Source: Thalassospira lucentensis
GTDB taxonomy: Bacteria; Pseudomonadota; Alphaproteobacteria; Rhodospirillales; Thalassospiraceae
DNA length: 32,495 bases
Direction: 5' to 3'
Assembly (NCBI RefSeq): GCF_001613805.1
Contig: NZ_LPVY01000009.1
Location: 1 to 32,495, forward strand
This document shows, in pieces, positions 7,904 through 16,200 of this stretch (positions are counted from its first letter, which is position 1; every line of letters starts with the position of its first letter). Both the position numbers and the translations under genes were made by a program. A model generated the notes under the pieces. It did no database searches and was not told where the DNA came from. It was given only the letters and a program-made list of their open reading frames with translations.

Positions 7904-9229
7904 TCAACTGGTTTCTGTCAATCGAGATACAAAGTTGTTCACATCGGTCTTAAGCTGGCGGGAATGCTGTTTAAGAACCTGCGAAACCTTGTAAACTTCT
8001 TCTGCGACCGTTCCGGTACGATGCGCGGTGCCGCTGACCGATTCCAGGCTGGTGTTGACATTGCCGTTTGCGGACGAAACGGATGTGATGTTCGTGCTGA
8101 TTTCCGTGGTTGCAGCGGCTTGCTGTTCGACGGCCGCCGAAATGGCGGTGATGGAATCAACAATTGAACTGATCTGGCCTGCAACCTCGCGGATTGCTGT
8201 AACTGCGGCCGATGTATTCTGCTGCACATTGTTGATCTGGGTAGTGATATCACCGGTTGCCTTTGCCGTCTGGTTGGCAAGGTTTTTGACCTCGCTTGCG
8301 ACCACGGCAAAGCCTTTGCCCGCATCACCGGCGCGTGCTGCCTCGATGGTGGCGTTTAGCGCCAGAAGGTTGGTCTGATTTGCAATTTTATCGATCAGAT
8401 CGACAACCGTTCCGATTTGCTCGGCCGAGACATTCAGCGACTCAATGACATCCGACGTCGCCTGCACGGAACTTTCAACTTCGTTTGATACGGTCGAGGC
8501 ACGCGAAATCTGGCTTGAAATCTCGCGAATGGAACTGTCAAGTTCTTCGGCTGATCCTGCCACTGTTGATGCATTTGAAGCCGATATCTCGGCGGCGGAT
8601 TTTGCGTTTTCCACCTGCTCGGTGGTTTGGCCCATGCTACTGATCAGGGTTTCCGAGGCGCTTGACATGTCTTCTGCCGAACTTGCCAGTGCTTCGACGA
8701 CCTTGGAGACGGTTGCCTCGAACTCGCCCGACATTTTCGCCAGACGGTTGCTGTATGTTTTCTGGGTTTCCTCGTAATAGACGGTGATTGCCATTTCCAT
8801 ATCGACAAGAATGGCGTTGGTTGAGGCCGTCACGATTTGGGAAACTGCTGAATCTTTGCGGAAATATGCATAAAGAATGTCGCAAAGCCGGGCGAGCAGA
8901 AAGTTGTATGCCGAAACATAGGATTCAGGTGTTAACCCGATGATTTCATGGGCTTTCCCGATCCGGCGCACATCGTCGTAATAGACCTGGTCAAATGTAC
9001 CGTCGAACAGCTTTGCCCAGTGTTTGCGCTGTGCATTTTTCAGACGTTCGATATTTGATGGATCACCGATAATTTTTGCCAGATCACCGCGGGCCATCAC
9101 CTTGCGGTAAAATTCGTCCAGTATCGGGGCCAGATTTTTTTCGATTATTGGCCATGCCTTTTTCAGATGAGCCGCTTTCCTGTCATCAAAATCGATGAAT
9201 TCAAGACGGCGTTTAAGTTCCTGATGCAT
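7904..9229 (-). CDS. Globin-coupled aerotaxis transducer (HemAT-like)
   Basis: A soluble chemoreceptor of 441 residues without membrane segments. Residues about 1-155 form a protoglobin/globin-coupled-sensor domain: [11 protein letters not shown] places Tyr41 at the helix B distal position, and [16 protein letters not shown] places His70 as the likely proximal heme ligand. The C-terminal half (about 175-441) is the MCP signalling coiled coil with its hairpin tip ([19 protein letters not shown]). By family precedent it binds O2 through heme and signals to a CheA kinase for aerotaxis. There is no visible CheR-binding C-terminal pentapeptide. A strong GAGGG site sits 6 nt before the ATG. It is a single-gene unit converging with the AraC gene. 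Confidence 0.93.
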   Translation of the reverse strand: MHQELKRRLEFIDFDDRKAAHLKKAWPIIEKNLAPILDEFYRKVMARGDLAKIIGDPSNIERLKNAQRKHWAKLFDGTFDQVYYDDVRRIGKAHEIIGLTPESYVSAYNFLLARLCDILYAYFRKDSAVSQIVTASTNAILVDMEMAITVYYEETQKTYSNRLAKMSGEFEATVSKVVEALASSAEDMSSASETLISSMGQTTEQVENAKSAAEISASNASTVAGSAEELDSSIREISSQISRASTVSNEVESSVQATSDVIESLNVSAEQIGTVVDLIDKIANQTNLLALNATIEAARAGDAGKGFAVVASEVKNLANQTAKATGDITTQINNVQQNTSAAVTAIREVAGQISSIVDSITAISAAVEQQAAATTEISTNITSVSSANGNVNTSLESVSGTAHRTGTVAEEVYKVSQVLKQHSRQLKTDVNNFVSRLTETS

Positions 9230-9518
9230 TCTTGTCCCTCGTCGCTCGCTATCACAAATTTCCGGGGTGCGTGGCAGTACCTTAGGTTGGATATGAAGAT
9301 TATAATGTTAACTATCCAAAAGGGTGGGAAAGGTTCGGTTTTGAAGTGAACTTTCAAAATATAACGTTTTCTGCCAATTGTTTGCAGCATTATCTAATAA
9401 TATATGGCGCAACAAATGCAACTATGGCGGGTGTTTTGTGTGGCCAAGATCACGAATGTGTTTCTGGTACGTCGTCAGGCAGATCAATTCTGTCCCTGAT
9501 GAACGCGAAGGAAACATC
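9230..9518. other. Divergent intergenic region, AT-rich
   Basis: The AT-rich spacer between the chemoreceptor and the lysozyme-like gene presumably holds both promoters. A TATAAT hexamer can be read leftward around 9299-9306 but has no good -35. Rightward, TTGTTT, 17 bp and TATATG can be read near 9379-9407. Neither is certain, and no RNA gene or repeat was recognised. Confidence 0.4.
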
Positions 9519-9995
9519 ATGCCGATCAATGCCAACCAGTTGCGTCAATCCATTGTTCGACCTGTTCTGCAAAATCTTGGTCTGTGGTCACAGGCCGCGG
9601 AAAATCTGATCATGGGAACCGCCGCCCAGGAAAGTGGACTTGGCACCTATGTTGAACAGGTCGGCGGTGGTCCGGCCCGCGGGATTTTCCAGATGGAACC
9701 GGCAACCCTGAATGATTGCTATGTCAATTTTCTGGATTACCGGGCCGATCTGAAGGGCAAGATTGATGCCTATCTGGCGCCGCAACCGGACAAGGCAACG
9801 CAGTTGGCAACCAACAATGCCTATGCCGCCGCCATGTGCCGGGTTCGTTATATGCGGGTCAGTGCCGCCTTGCCCGATGCAAACGATATCCCCGGTCTCG
9901 CGGCCTATTGGAAGCAGTATTACAACACTGCCGGTGGCAAGGGGACGACGGACGAGTTTATCGCCAATTACAATCGTTACCTTGGCAGCAGCTAA
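9519..9995 (+). CDS. Small lysozyme-fold-like protein of phage type
   Basis: A 158-residue protein with no signal peptide or membrane helix. The region LIMGTAAQESGLGTYVEQ, followed by GGGPARGIFQMEPAT, resembles the catalytic start of lysozyme-like/transglycosylase folds, with Glu in AAQESG as the probable active-site acid and GIFQMEP like the usual G-(L/I)-(M/F)-Q motif. Similar short proteins are common as uncharacterised phage genes, which suggests a phage-derived single gene. The ATG at 9519 has AAGGAA 5 nt upstream and is preferred over an upstream in-frame start at 9378 that adds an unstructured, Trp/Cys-rich leader. No holin, endopeptidase or other phage gene is adjacent. The enzymatic role is inferred from motifs only. 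Confidence 0.68.
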   Translation: MPINANQLRQSIVRPVLQNLGLWSQAAENLIMGTAAQESGLGTYVEQVGGGPARGIFQMEPATLNDCYVNFLDYRADLKGKIDAYLAPQPDKATQLATNNAYAAAMCRVRYMRVSAALPDANDIPGLAAYWKQYYNTAGGKGTTDEFIANYNRYLGSS

Positions 9996-10093
9996 GCTGC
10001 CGTAACGTCGGCGAAAAAATCCGCATTGTTCTACGCAAAAATAGTGGCATATGCGCGATCTTTTCGCCAAAATCCCCAAACGCTTAGCGGTGA

Positions 10094-10106
10094 TTGCGCA
10101 AAAAAT
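10094..10106 (+). promoter_or_regulatory. 13 nt leader motif, copy 1 (TRAP gene 1)
   Basis: TTGCGCAAAAAAT occurs 30 nt before the start codon of the first TRAP binding protein and again, identically, 27 nt before the second. It contains the palindrome TTGCGCAA. It may be an operator or a remnant of the duplicated leader. Confidence 0.5.
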
Positions 10107-10136
10107 CACCAAAGTAAAAGAGTTTAGGGGGTTACA

Positions 10137-11231
10137 ATGAAACGTCGTCAGTTCCTTAAAGGGGCCGGTATTGGTGCCGGTGCCGCGGTTGCGGCCAGTG
10201 TTGCCGCACCGGCCATCGTATCCGCACAGGAAAGCCTGAATTGGCGGATGGTCATGCCGTGGCCCAAAGGGACGCCGGGCCTTGGCACCAATGCCGAAAA
10301 ATTTGCTGCCATGGTCAAGGAAATGTCCAATGGCCGTCTGAGCATTTCGGTTTTTGGTGCTGGCGAAATCGTCCCGCCGTTCGAATGCATGGATGCGGTC
10401 GAACAGGGCGTGGTCGAAATGGCGCACGGTACCCCTTATTACTGGCAGGGCAAGAACCCGGCGCTGAACTTCTTTTCGACCATTCCGTTTGGTCTGACGG
10501 CGTGGGAACTTTCCGCTTGGCTGCGTTTTGGTGGCGGGCAGGAGCTTTGGGAGGAAGCCTATGCCGAGTTTAATGTTGTGCCGTTCTATGCCGGTAACTC
10601 GGGCATGCAGGCTGGTGGCTGGTTCAACAAGGAAATCAATTCTGTCGAGGACCTGAAGGGGCTTAAAGCCCGTTACGCCGGTCTGGGTGGCGAAGCAATG
10701 CGCCGCCTTGGTGCCAATATCACCATGCTGCCGCCGGGCGAAATTCTGCCTGCGATGCAGTCCGGTGCGATTGATGCCGCCGAATGGGTCGGTCCGTGGA
10801 ACGATCTTGCATTTGGCCTCTATCAGGTTGCCAAATTCTATTATACCCCGGCATTCCATGAACCCGGACCGGGCCTTGAAATCTTTATTTCCAAGGAAAA
10901 GTTCGACGCGCTTGGCGCCGATCTGCAGGCGATCATTCGCTATGCCGCGCAGGCAATTGCCGAAAATACGCTAGCCGACTTTACCTACAATAACCTGCAA
11001 TCCTATCAGCCGTTGATCGACAAAGGGGTTGAAGTGCGCCAGTTCTCGGACGATGTCATTCTCGCACTGGCCGAACAGTCGAATGCCGCCGTCGAAGAGA
11101 TTGCCGCCAAGAATGATCTGAGCGGCAGGATCGCTGAAAGCTATCTTGCGCTGGTCAAGAAAGCCGCCCGTTACGGCAAGGAATTCGAGGCGACCGGTCT
11201 TTTGCAGCGTGCAAAGGTTTGGGGCTACTAA
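10137..11231 (+). CDS. TRAP transporter substrate-binding protein, TakP-like (copy 1)
   Basis: A periplasmic solute-binding protein of the DctP/TAXI-unrelated TakP branch, 364 residues. The N-terminus MKRRQFLKGAGIGAGAAVAA is a twin-arginine signal peptide. The mature part carries the features of 2-oxo-acid binding proteins such as Rhodobacter TakP: GTPYYWQGK, FGGGQELW, AGGWFNKEINSVEDLKGLK and QSGAIDAAEWVGPWND, including the Glu-Trp pair that contacts the carboxylate or cation in TakP. A strong AGGGGG site precedes the ATG. By family it would deliver 2-oxo acids (for example pyruvate) or related carboxylates to a DctQM permease, but no dctQ or dctM gene is near. It is followed by its own terminator. 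Confidence 0.93.
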   Translation: MKRRQFLKGAGIGAGAAVAASVAAPAIVSAQESLNWRMVMPWPKGTPGLGTNAEKFAAMVKEMSNGRLSISVFGAGEIVPPFECMDAVEQGVVEMAHGTPYYWQGKNPALNFFSTIPFGLTAWELSAWLRFGGGQELWEEAYAEFNVVPFYAGNSGMQAGGWFNKEINSVEDLKGLKARYAGLGGEAMRRLGANITMLPPGEILPAMQSGAIDAAEWVGPWNDLAFGLYQVAKFYYTPAFHEPGPGLEIFISKEKFDALGADLQAIIRYAAQAIAENTLADFTYNNLQSYQPLIDKGVEVRQFSDDVILALAEQSNAAVEEIAAKNDLSGRIAESYLALVKKAARYGKEFEATGLLQRAKVWGY

Positions 11232-11258
11232 GTTCGGATACGGAAATATAATCATTGG

Positions 11259-11292
11259 AAAACGGGGCTGCCGTCGGGCGGCCCCGTTTTTG
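11259..11292 (+). terminator. Intrinsic terminator after TRAP gene 1
   Basis: AAACGGGGC pairs with GCCCCGTTT around a GC-rich loop, followed by a T run. It separates the two TRAP binding-protein genes, so they are probably expressed from their own promoters. Confidence 0.88.
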
Positions 11293-11400
11293 TTTGTCAC
11301 ACTTAGGGGTGAAAATTGACCGGCCTTATATACAAGCCATGCGTGTGGCGGGATGCTGCCTCCCGCAAAGATGAATTGTTGGGGGCGGCAAAAACGCTAA

Positions 11401-11439
11401 CTTCGAACGCTTGCAAAGTTACGAATGTAATATTCGAAG
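11401..11439. promoter_or_regulatory. Inverted repeat upstream of TRAP gene 2
   Basis: CTTCGAA (11401-11407) and its complement TTCGAAG (11433-11439) flank an AT-rich 25 bp spacer about 46 bp before the second TRAP start codon. This could be a two-half-site operator. No equivalent was seen before TRAP gene 1. Confidence 0.3.
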
Positions 11440-11444
11440 CTGTT

Positions 11445-11457
11445 TTGCGCAAAAAAT
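11445..11457 (+). promoter_or_regulatory. 13 nt leader motif, copy 2 (TRAP gene 2)
   Basis: TTGCGCAAAAAAT is identical to the element at 10094-10106 and has nearly the same distance to the start codon (27 nt against 30 nt). The rest of the two leaders is clearly diverged. Confidence 0.5.
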
Positions 11458-11484
11458 TGCCAATATGAATTGGGGAGCCCCACA

Positions 11485-12579
11485 ATGAAACGTCGTCAGT
11501 TCCTGACGGGTGCCAGCATGGCCGCCGGTGCCTTTGCCGCCAGCAGTGTCGCACCTTCAATTGCCAAAGCCGATGAACAGATCCACTGGCGCATGGTGAT
11601 GCCCTGGCCGAAAGGCACGCCAGGCCTTGGTGCCAATGGCGAAAAATTCGCCGAGCGCGTGACCAAAATGTCAGGCGGCCGCCTTAAGATCACCGTTTAC
11701 GGCGCAGGCGAACTTGTTCCGGCATTCGAATGCATGGATGCGGTCGAGCAGGGCGTCGCCGAGCTGGCACATGGCACCCCCTATTACTGGGCGGGCAAGG
11801 ATGCCGGTGTAAACTTCTTTTCGACGATCCCGTTCGGCCTGATGGGCTGGGAGCTTTCGGGCTGGCTGCGTTTTGGTGGCGGGCAGGAACTTTGGGATGA
11901 GCTTTATGCCCAGTTCAACGTCAAGCCGTTCGCTGCCGGGAATACCGGTTTGCAGGCTGGTGGCTGGTTCAACAAGGAAATCAACACCGTCGAGGACATC
12001 AAGGGCATCAAAATGCGCTATGCCGGGATCGGTGGTGAAGCGATGCGTCGCCTGGGTGCCAATGTGACGATGTTGCCCGCAGCCGAAATCCTGCCGGCCA
12101 TGCAGTCCGGCGCGATTGATGCCGCCGAATGGGTTGGCCCGTGGAATGACTATGCGTTTGGTCTGACCCAGGTTGGCAAATATTATTACACCCCGGCCTT
12201 TGCCGAGCCGGGCACGGGTATTGAAGTGTTTGTCAACAAGGACAAATTCGCGGAATTGCCCGAAGACCTTCAGGAAATCTTCGCCGTCGCAGCACAGGCC
12301 AATCTTGAACAGACGCTGGCAGATTTCACCTTCCACAACATCCAGTCCTATCAGGCGGTGTTGGCCAAGGGGGCGGAAATCCGTCATTTCAGCGATGATG
12401 TGATTGCAGCCCTTGCGACCGAGGTCAAGGCAGCGGTCAAGGAAATCGCCGATCAGAACGAACTGAACGGCCGTATTCATGCGTCCTACATGGATTTCGT
12501 GAAAAAGGCTGCACCGTATGGCAAAGAGTTCGAAGCCACCGGCCTTTTGCAGCGTGCCAATGTCTGGGCCGATGCGTAA
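11485..12579 (+). CDS. TRAP transporter substrate-binding protein, TakP-like (copy 2)
   Basis: A paralogue of the preceding gene with exactly the same length (364 residues) and long identical blocks, including WRMVMPWPKGTPGLG, FECMDAVEQGV, NFFSTIPFGL, QAGGWFNKEIN and SGAIDAAEWVGPWND. The N-terminus MKRRQFLTGASMAAGAFAAS is again a twin-arginine signal peptide. The ATG at 11485 follows a GGGGAG site; an upstream TTG at 11470 is unlikely because it would break the signal peptide position. Differences cluster away from the ligand motifs, for example LPAAEILPAM against LPPGEILPAM. It is inferred to be a tandem duplicate, perhaps with altered ligand preference. No membrane components are encoded nearby. 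Confidence 0.93.
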   Translation: MKRRQFLTGASMAAGAFAASSVAPSIAKADEQIHWRMVMPWPKGTPGLGANGEKFAERVTKMSGGRLKITVYGAGELVPAFECMDAVEQGVAELAHGTPYYWAGKDAGVNFFSTIPFGLMGWELSGWLRFGGGQELWDELYAQFNVKPFAAGNTGLQAGGWFNKEINTVEDIKGIKMRYAGIGGEAMRRLGANVTMLPAAEILPAMQSGAIDAAEWVGPWNDYAFGLTQVGKYYYTPAFAEPGTGIEVFVNKDKFAELPEDLQEIFAVAAQANLEQTLADFTFHNIQSYQAVLAKGAEIRHFSDDVIAALATEVKAAVKEIADQNELNGRIHASYMDFVKKAAPYGKEFEATGLLQRANVWADA

Positions 12580-12610
12580 CAGGCGTTCGATCTGATAGTC
12601 GGCGAAAAAC

Positions 12611-12640
12611 AAAAGCGGCATCTTCGGATGCCGCTTTTTT
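12611..12640 (+). terminator. Intrinsic terminator after TRAP gene 2 (UUCG loop)
   Basis: AAAAGCGGCATC-TTCG-GATGCCGCTTTTTT is a textbook terminator with a stable UUCG tetraloop. The A run on the left side would also allow leftward termination for the gene at 13072-12680. Confidence 0.95.
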
Positions 12641-12679
12641 CATGCCAATGGAACCGGCTCACAGAACCGGGGCAGATGC

Positions 12680-13072
12680 CTAATGCACGGTTGGCGAACC
12701 GGGGGGCATCGGAAGGTCGAAGGTGAATTTGTCCTGACCTTCATATTCTTCAAGCGCGATCCGCTTGACCAGTTCCGAACCCAGTGCGAGCGAGGTTTCA
12801 ATCGCCCATTTAAGCTGATTTACCGCCCCTTCGTTGCCCGCGGCGAGGGCTTCGGGGAGGATGCGTTCCTGCAGGAATTTGGCAACCCCGGCAAAGGCAC
12901 GGGCGGCACTTTCGCAATTGGCACGTTCAACAACAAAGCGTCCGGAATGTTCTATGGCGGTCGCGATGCCGGAAAGATGGCCCATCATGACCTTTATCTC
13001 GCGGTCGTCGCTTTCGGTTTTCTTTGCGACAAAGCGCAGAATTCCGGCGTAAAATCCATAATCGGAAGGCAT
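12680..13072 (-). CDS. Conserved hypothetical all-helical protein
   Basis: A 130-residue predicted cytoplasmic protein with no signal peptide or membrane segment. The sequence is helix-like throughout: KTESDDREIKVMMGHLSGIATAIEHSG, then ERANCESAARAFAGVAKFLQERILPEALAAGN, then QLKWAIETSLALGSELVKRI, and a Pro-rich tail PMPPGSPTVH. AGGA sits 5 nt before the ATG, and codon use looks like its neighbours. I do not recognise a family. It is divergent from the large histidine kinase gene (135 bp apart) and converges on the UUCG terminator of TRAP gene 2. It could be an auxiliary of the kinase, but only position suggests so. Confidence 0.75.
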   Translation of the reverse strand: MPSDYGFYAGILRFVAKKTESDDREIKVMMGHLSGIATAIEHSGRFVVERANCESAARAFAGVAKFLQERILPEALAAGNEGAVNQLKWAIETSLALGSELVKRIALEEYEGQDKFTFDLPMPPGSPTVH

Positions 13073-13206
13073 GTCGATCCTGATCGTTCTTGGTCTTTGG
13101 TCGGGTTTGGATTTGCGTCGTTTTAGTCCATAAGCGCGCCGTGGTATAGTCTAAACGCCAACCGCCTGATCTGGCGGCATTATCAATACGCGGAGCCATA
13201 AGCCGG

Positions 13207-16200
13207 ATGCTTCAGGGCGGACTTATTTTCATTGTTGCCATGGCCTATATCGGGCTTCTGTTTGCGATTGCGCATTATGGTGACAAATATGCCGAAAAAT
13301 GGCGGGCATCACGCCTGAAGCCCAGCATCTATGCGCTTTCAATGGCGGTCTATTGCACGAGCTGGACGTTTTTCGGCTCGGTCGGCACTGCATCCACACG
13401 CGGCTGGGCGTTCCTGCCGATCTATATCGGCCCAATCATCATGATGGTTGTCGGTTTTGGTGTGATGACCAAGATCGCCACCGTGTGTCGCGAACAGAAC
13501 ATCACCTCCATCGCCGATTTTCTAGGCTCGCGATATGGCAAAAGCCAGAGTCTGGCAGCCCTTGTGGCGATCATTGCCGTGATCGGGGTTCTGGCCTATA
13601 TCGCGCTTCAGCTTAAAGCGGTGTCGCTGTCATTCGATGTTCTGATCGGCGAGGTCGGCGAACAGATCGTGCGCCACAGTGCCGCAGATTTTTCCAAGGA
13701 TACGGCGTTTTACGTCACCATTCTGATGGCGGTTTTTGCGATCCTGTTCGGGGTGCGTTATATCCATGCGTCCGAACATCATGACGGTTTGATCCTTGCG
13801 GTGGCGTTCGAAAGCCTGGTCAAGCTCGTGGCGCTTTTATTCGTCGGGCTGTTTGTGGTTTACGGCCTGTTTGACGGTTTTGGTGACATGCAAATTCGGG
13901 CCGCAGCCAATCCCGACATTACCGAAATGTTCAAGCCCGATGCCTGGCTGACATCGCATTTCTTCATTTCGACCCTGCTGGCGCTGTTTGCAATTTTCTG
14001 TCTGCCGCGCCAGTTCCATGTGACATTTGTTGAAAATGACGACAGCCGGAATTTGAAATCGGCGCGCTGGCTTTTTCCGGGCTATCTGATTGCGATCAAT
14101 ATTTTCGTCGTGCCGATTGCGATTGCCGGGATTCTGCTGTTTGGCGGTGATCCGGCGGTCAATCCCGATACGTTTGTTCTGACCCTGCCGTTGCTGGGTG
14201 GGGAAAACTGGCTGGCGGTGTTTGCCTTTGTCGGGGGGCTTTCGGCCAGTACCGGCATGGTGATCGTATCCTGTGTCGCGGTGTCCACGATGGTCTGTAA
14301 CGATCTGGTCATGCCGCTTTTGCTGCGGTCGCAGAAATTGCAGGGGCGGTTTGCCGGGGATGTCAGCCAGGTTCTGCTTAAAGTTCGCCGGGCCGCGATC
14401 ATTGCCATCCTGTTTCTGGCCTATGGCTTTTACCGGTTCCTGTCGGAAAAATACGCGCTGGCCGATATCGGGCTTTTGTCCTTTGCCGCGGTGGCGCAAT
14501 TTGGCCCGGCGGTTCTGGCGGCGATTTACCTTAAATCGATCAACCGCACCGGGGTTCGCATCGGTCTGATTTCCGGTTTTGTGCTGTGGACCTATACCCT
14601 GCTTCTGCCAAGCTTTATCCAAAGCGGCCTGTTGCCGATGTCGATCCTGACGGACGGGCCGCTTGGCATTGGTATCCTGCGCCCGCAGGCATTGCTGGGT
14701 GTGGGGATCGAGGATCATCTGACCCATGGGGTTGTCTGGTCGCTTGGGGTTAATTTCGTCCTGATGTTTGTCGGATCGGCGATTGGTGTGCAGGGTGTCA
14801 CCCAGCGCCGCCAGGCCCAGCTTTTTGTCGATATCTATCGCAAGGATACCAAGGCGCGCAATGACACATGGCCCGGTCGCGTGACCCTTGGCGATCTTGA
14901 AGACCTTGCCGCGCGCTTCCTTGGCAAACACTGGGCGCAACGTGCGTTTCGCACTTACCTCAAGCAGCGCGGGGATGACAGCAAACGATCCGACATTGCC
15001 GATTTTGATGCGGCGAATTTCACCGAACATCTGTTATCGGGCGCGGTCGGGGCGGCGTCATCGCGCGTGGTGATGGCGCTTCTGCTGCCCGATAAGGCCG
15101 TATCGCGGCGCGATGCGATGGAGCTTCTCGATGAAGCGTCCGAGGCGATCAAATTCAACCGGGACCTTTTGCTCAATACGCTTGAAAACATTTCGCAAGG
15201 GGTCGGGGTGTTTGACCAGAATTTGCGTCTGGCGACCTGGAACCATCGCTTTATTGATCTGCTGGGCATCACCGCAAGCGACATTCAGGTCACGTTGCCA
15301 TTATCGGAACTTGTGGATATCTGCCGCGACAATGGCGCGCGCGCGGTCGATATCGATATCCTTCTGGGGCGTAATGCCGCCCCGCAAATGCGCAGATTGC
15401 CCCATACGTATGAGCGGAAACGGGCAGATGGCATGGTGCTTGAAATGCGGACAAACCCGATGCCCGATGGCGGGTTTGTCGCGACCATTGCCGACATCAC
15501 GGCCCGTGTCCGGACCGAAGAGGCATTGCGCGAGAGCGAGCGCAACATTCGCATCTATACCGATAACATCCCGGTCATGATCGCCTATGCCGACAAAAAC
15601 CAGCGGCTGCGTTTTACGAACCGCCCGTATGAGCGGATGTTTGGCATCCGTCGGATCGAGGCGCATGGCATGGCGGTGCGCGAAGCGGTGGGCGAGGAGC
15701 GTTATGTCCGGCTGGAGCCGATGATCCGCGCGGTACTGGAAGGCTATCGCCAGAGCTTCGAGATCGATTTTCCCGCCCCCAAAGAAGGCTGGGGGGCGAG
15801 TGACGGCAGCGAACGCGAAGCCCGTTATGCCGAGGGGACATATATCCCGCACTTTGACGAAACCGGCGAAGTGCTTGGTTATTTCTGTATCTATCACGAC
15901 ATCACCGAACGCCGGAATGCCGAACGTGCCCTTAAGGACGCCAACGAGGGGCTTGAGGCCCGCGTAACGGAACGTACCCACGCGCTTGAGGAACTGAACT
16001 CGGAGCTTTCGGTTGCCAAGGAACAGGCCGAAACGGCGAACGATACCAAAACCCGGTTCTTTGCCGCGGCCAGCCATGACCTTTTGCAGCCGTTAAATGC
16101 CGCACGGCTGTTTACCGTGGCGCTGGGCGGCAAGGAGCTTCGCGACGATATCCATGATCTGGTCAACAAGGTTGATCTGTCGCTGAAGGGGGTTGAGGAA

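Noticed and set aside
9984..10001. Hairpin GGCAGC/GCTGCC at the stop of the lysozyme-like gene
   Set aside because: Only 6 bp and not followed by a T run, so not listed as a terminator.
9588..10859. Long open frame on the minus strand (423 codons) over the lysozyme-like and first TRAP genes
   Set aside because: It is antisense to two clearly real genes, its product is rich in Arg, His and Gly with no recognisable domain, and it arises from GC-biased codon use of the plus-strand genes.
11671..12621. Minus-strand open frame of 316 codons over the second TRAP gene
   Set aside because: Its product resembles the one antisense to the first TRAP gene, as expected for two paralogues read in the same wrong frame; it is a shadow.
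13837..15030. Minus-strand open frame of 397 codons inside the histidine kinase gene
   Set aside because: It is antisense to symporter helices, its product is highly charged and Gln/Arg-rich, it has no ribosome site, and the kinase frame is intact.
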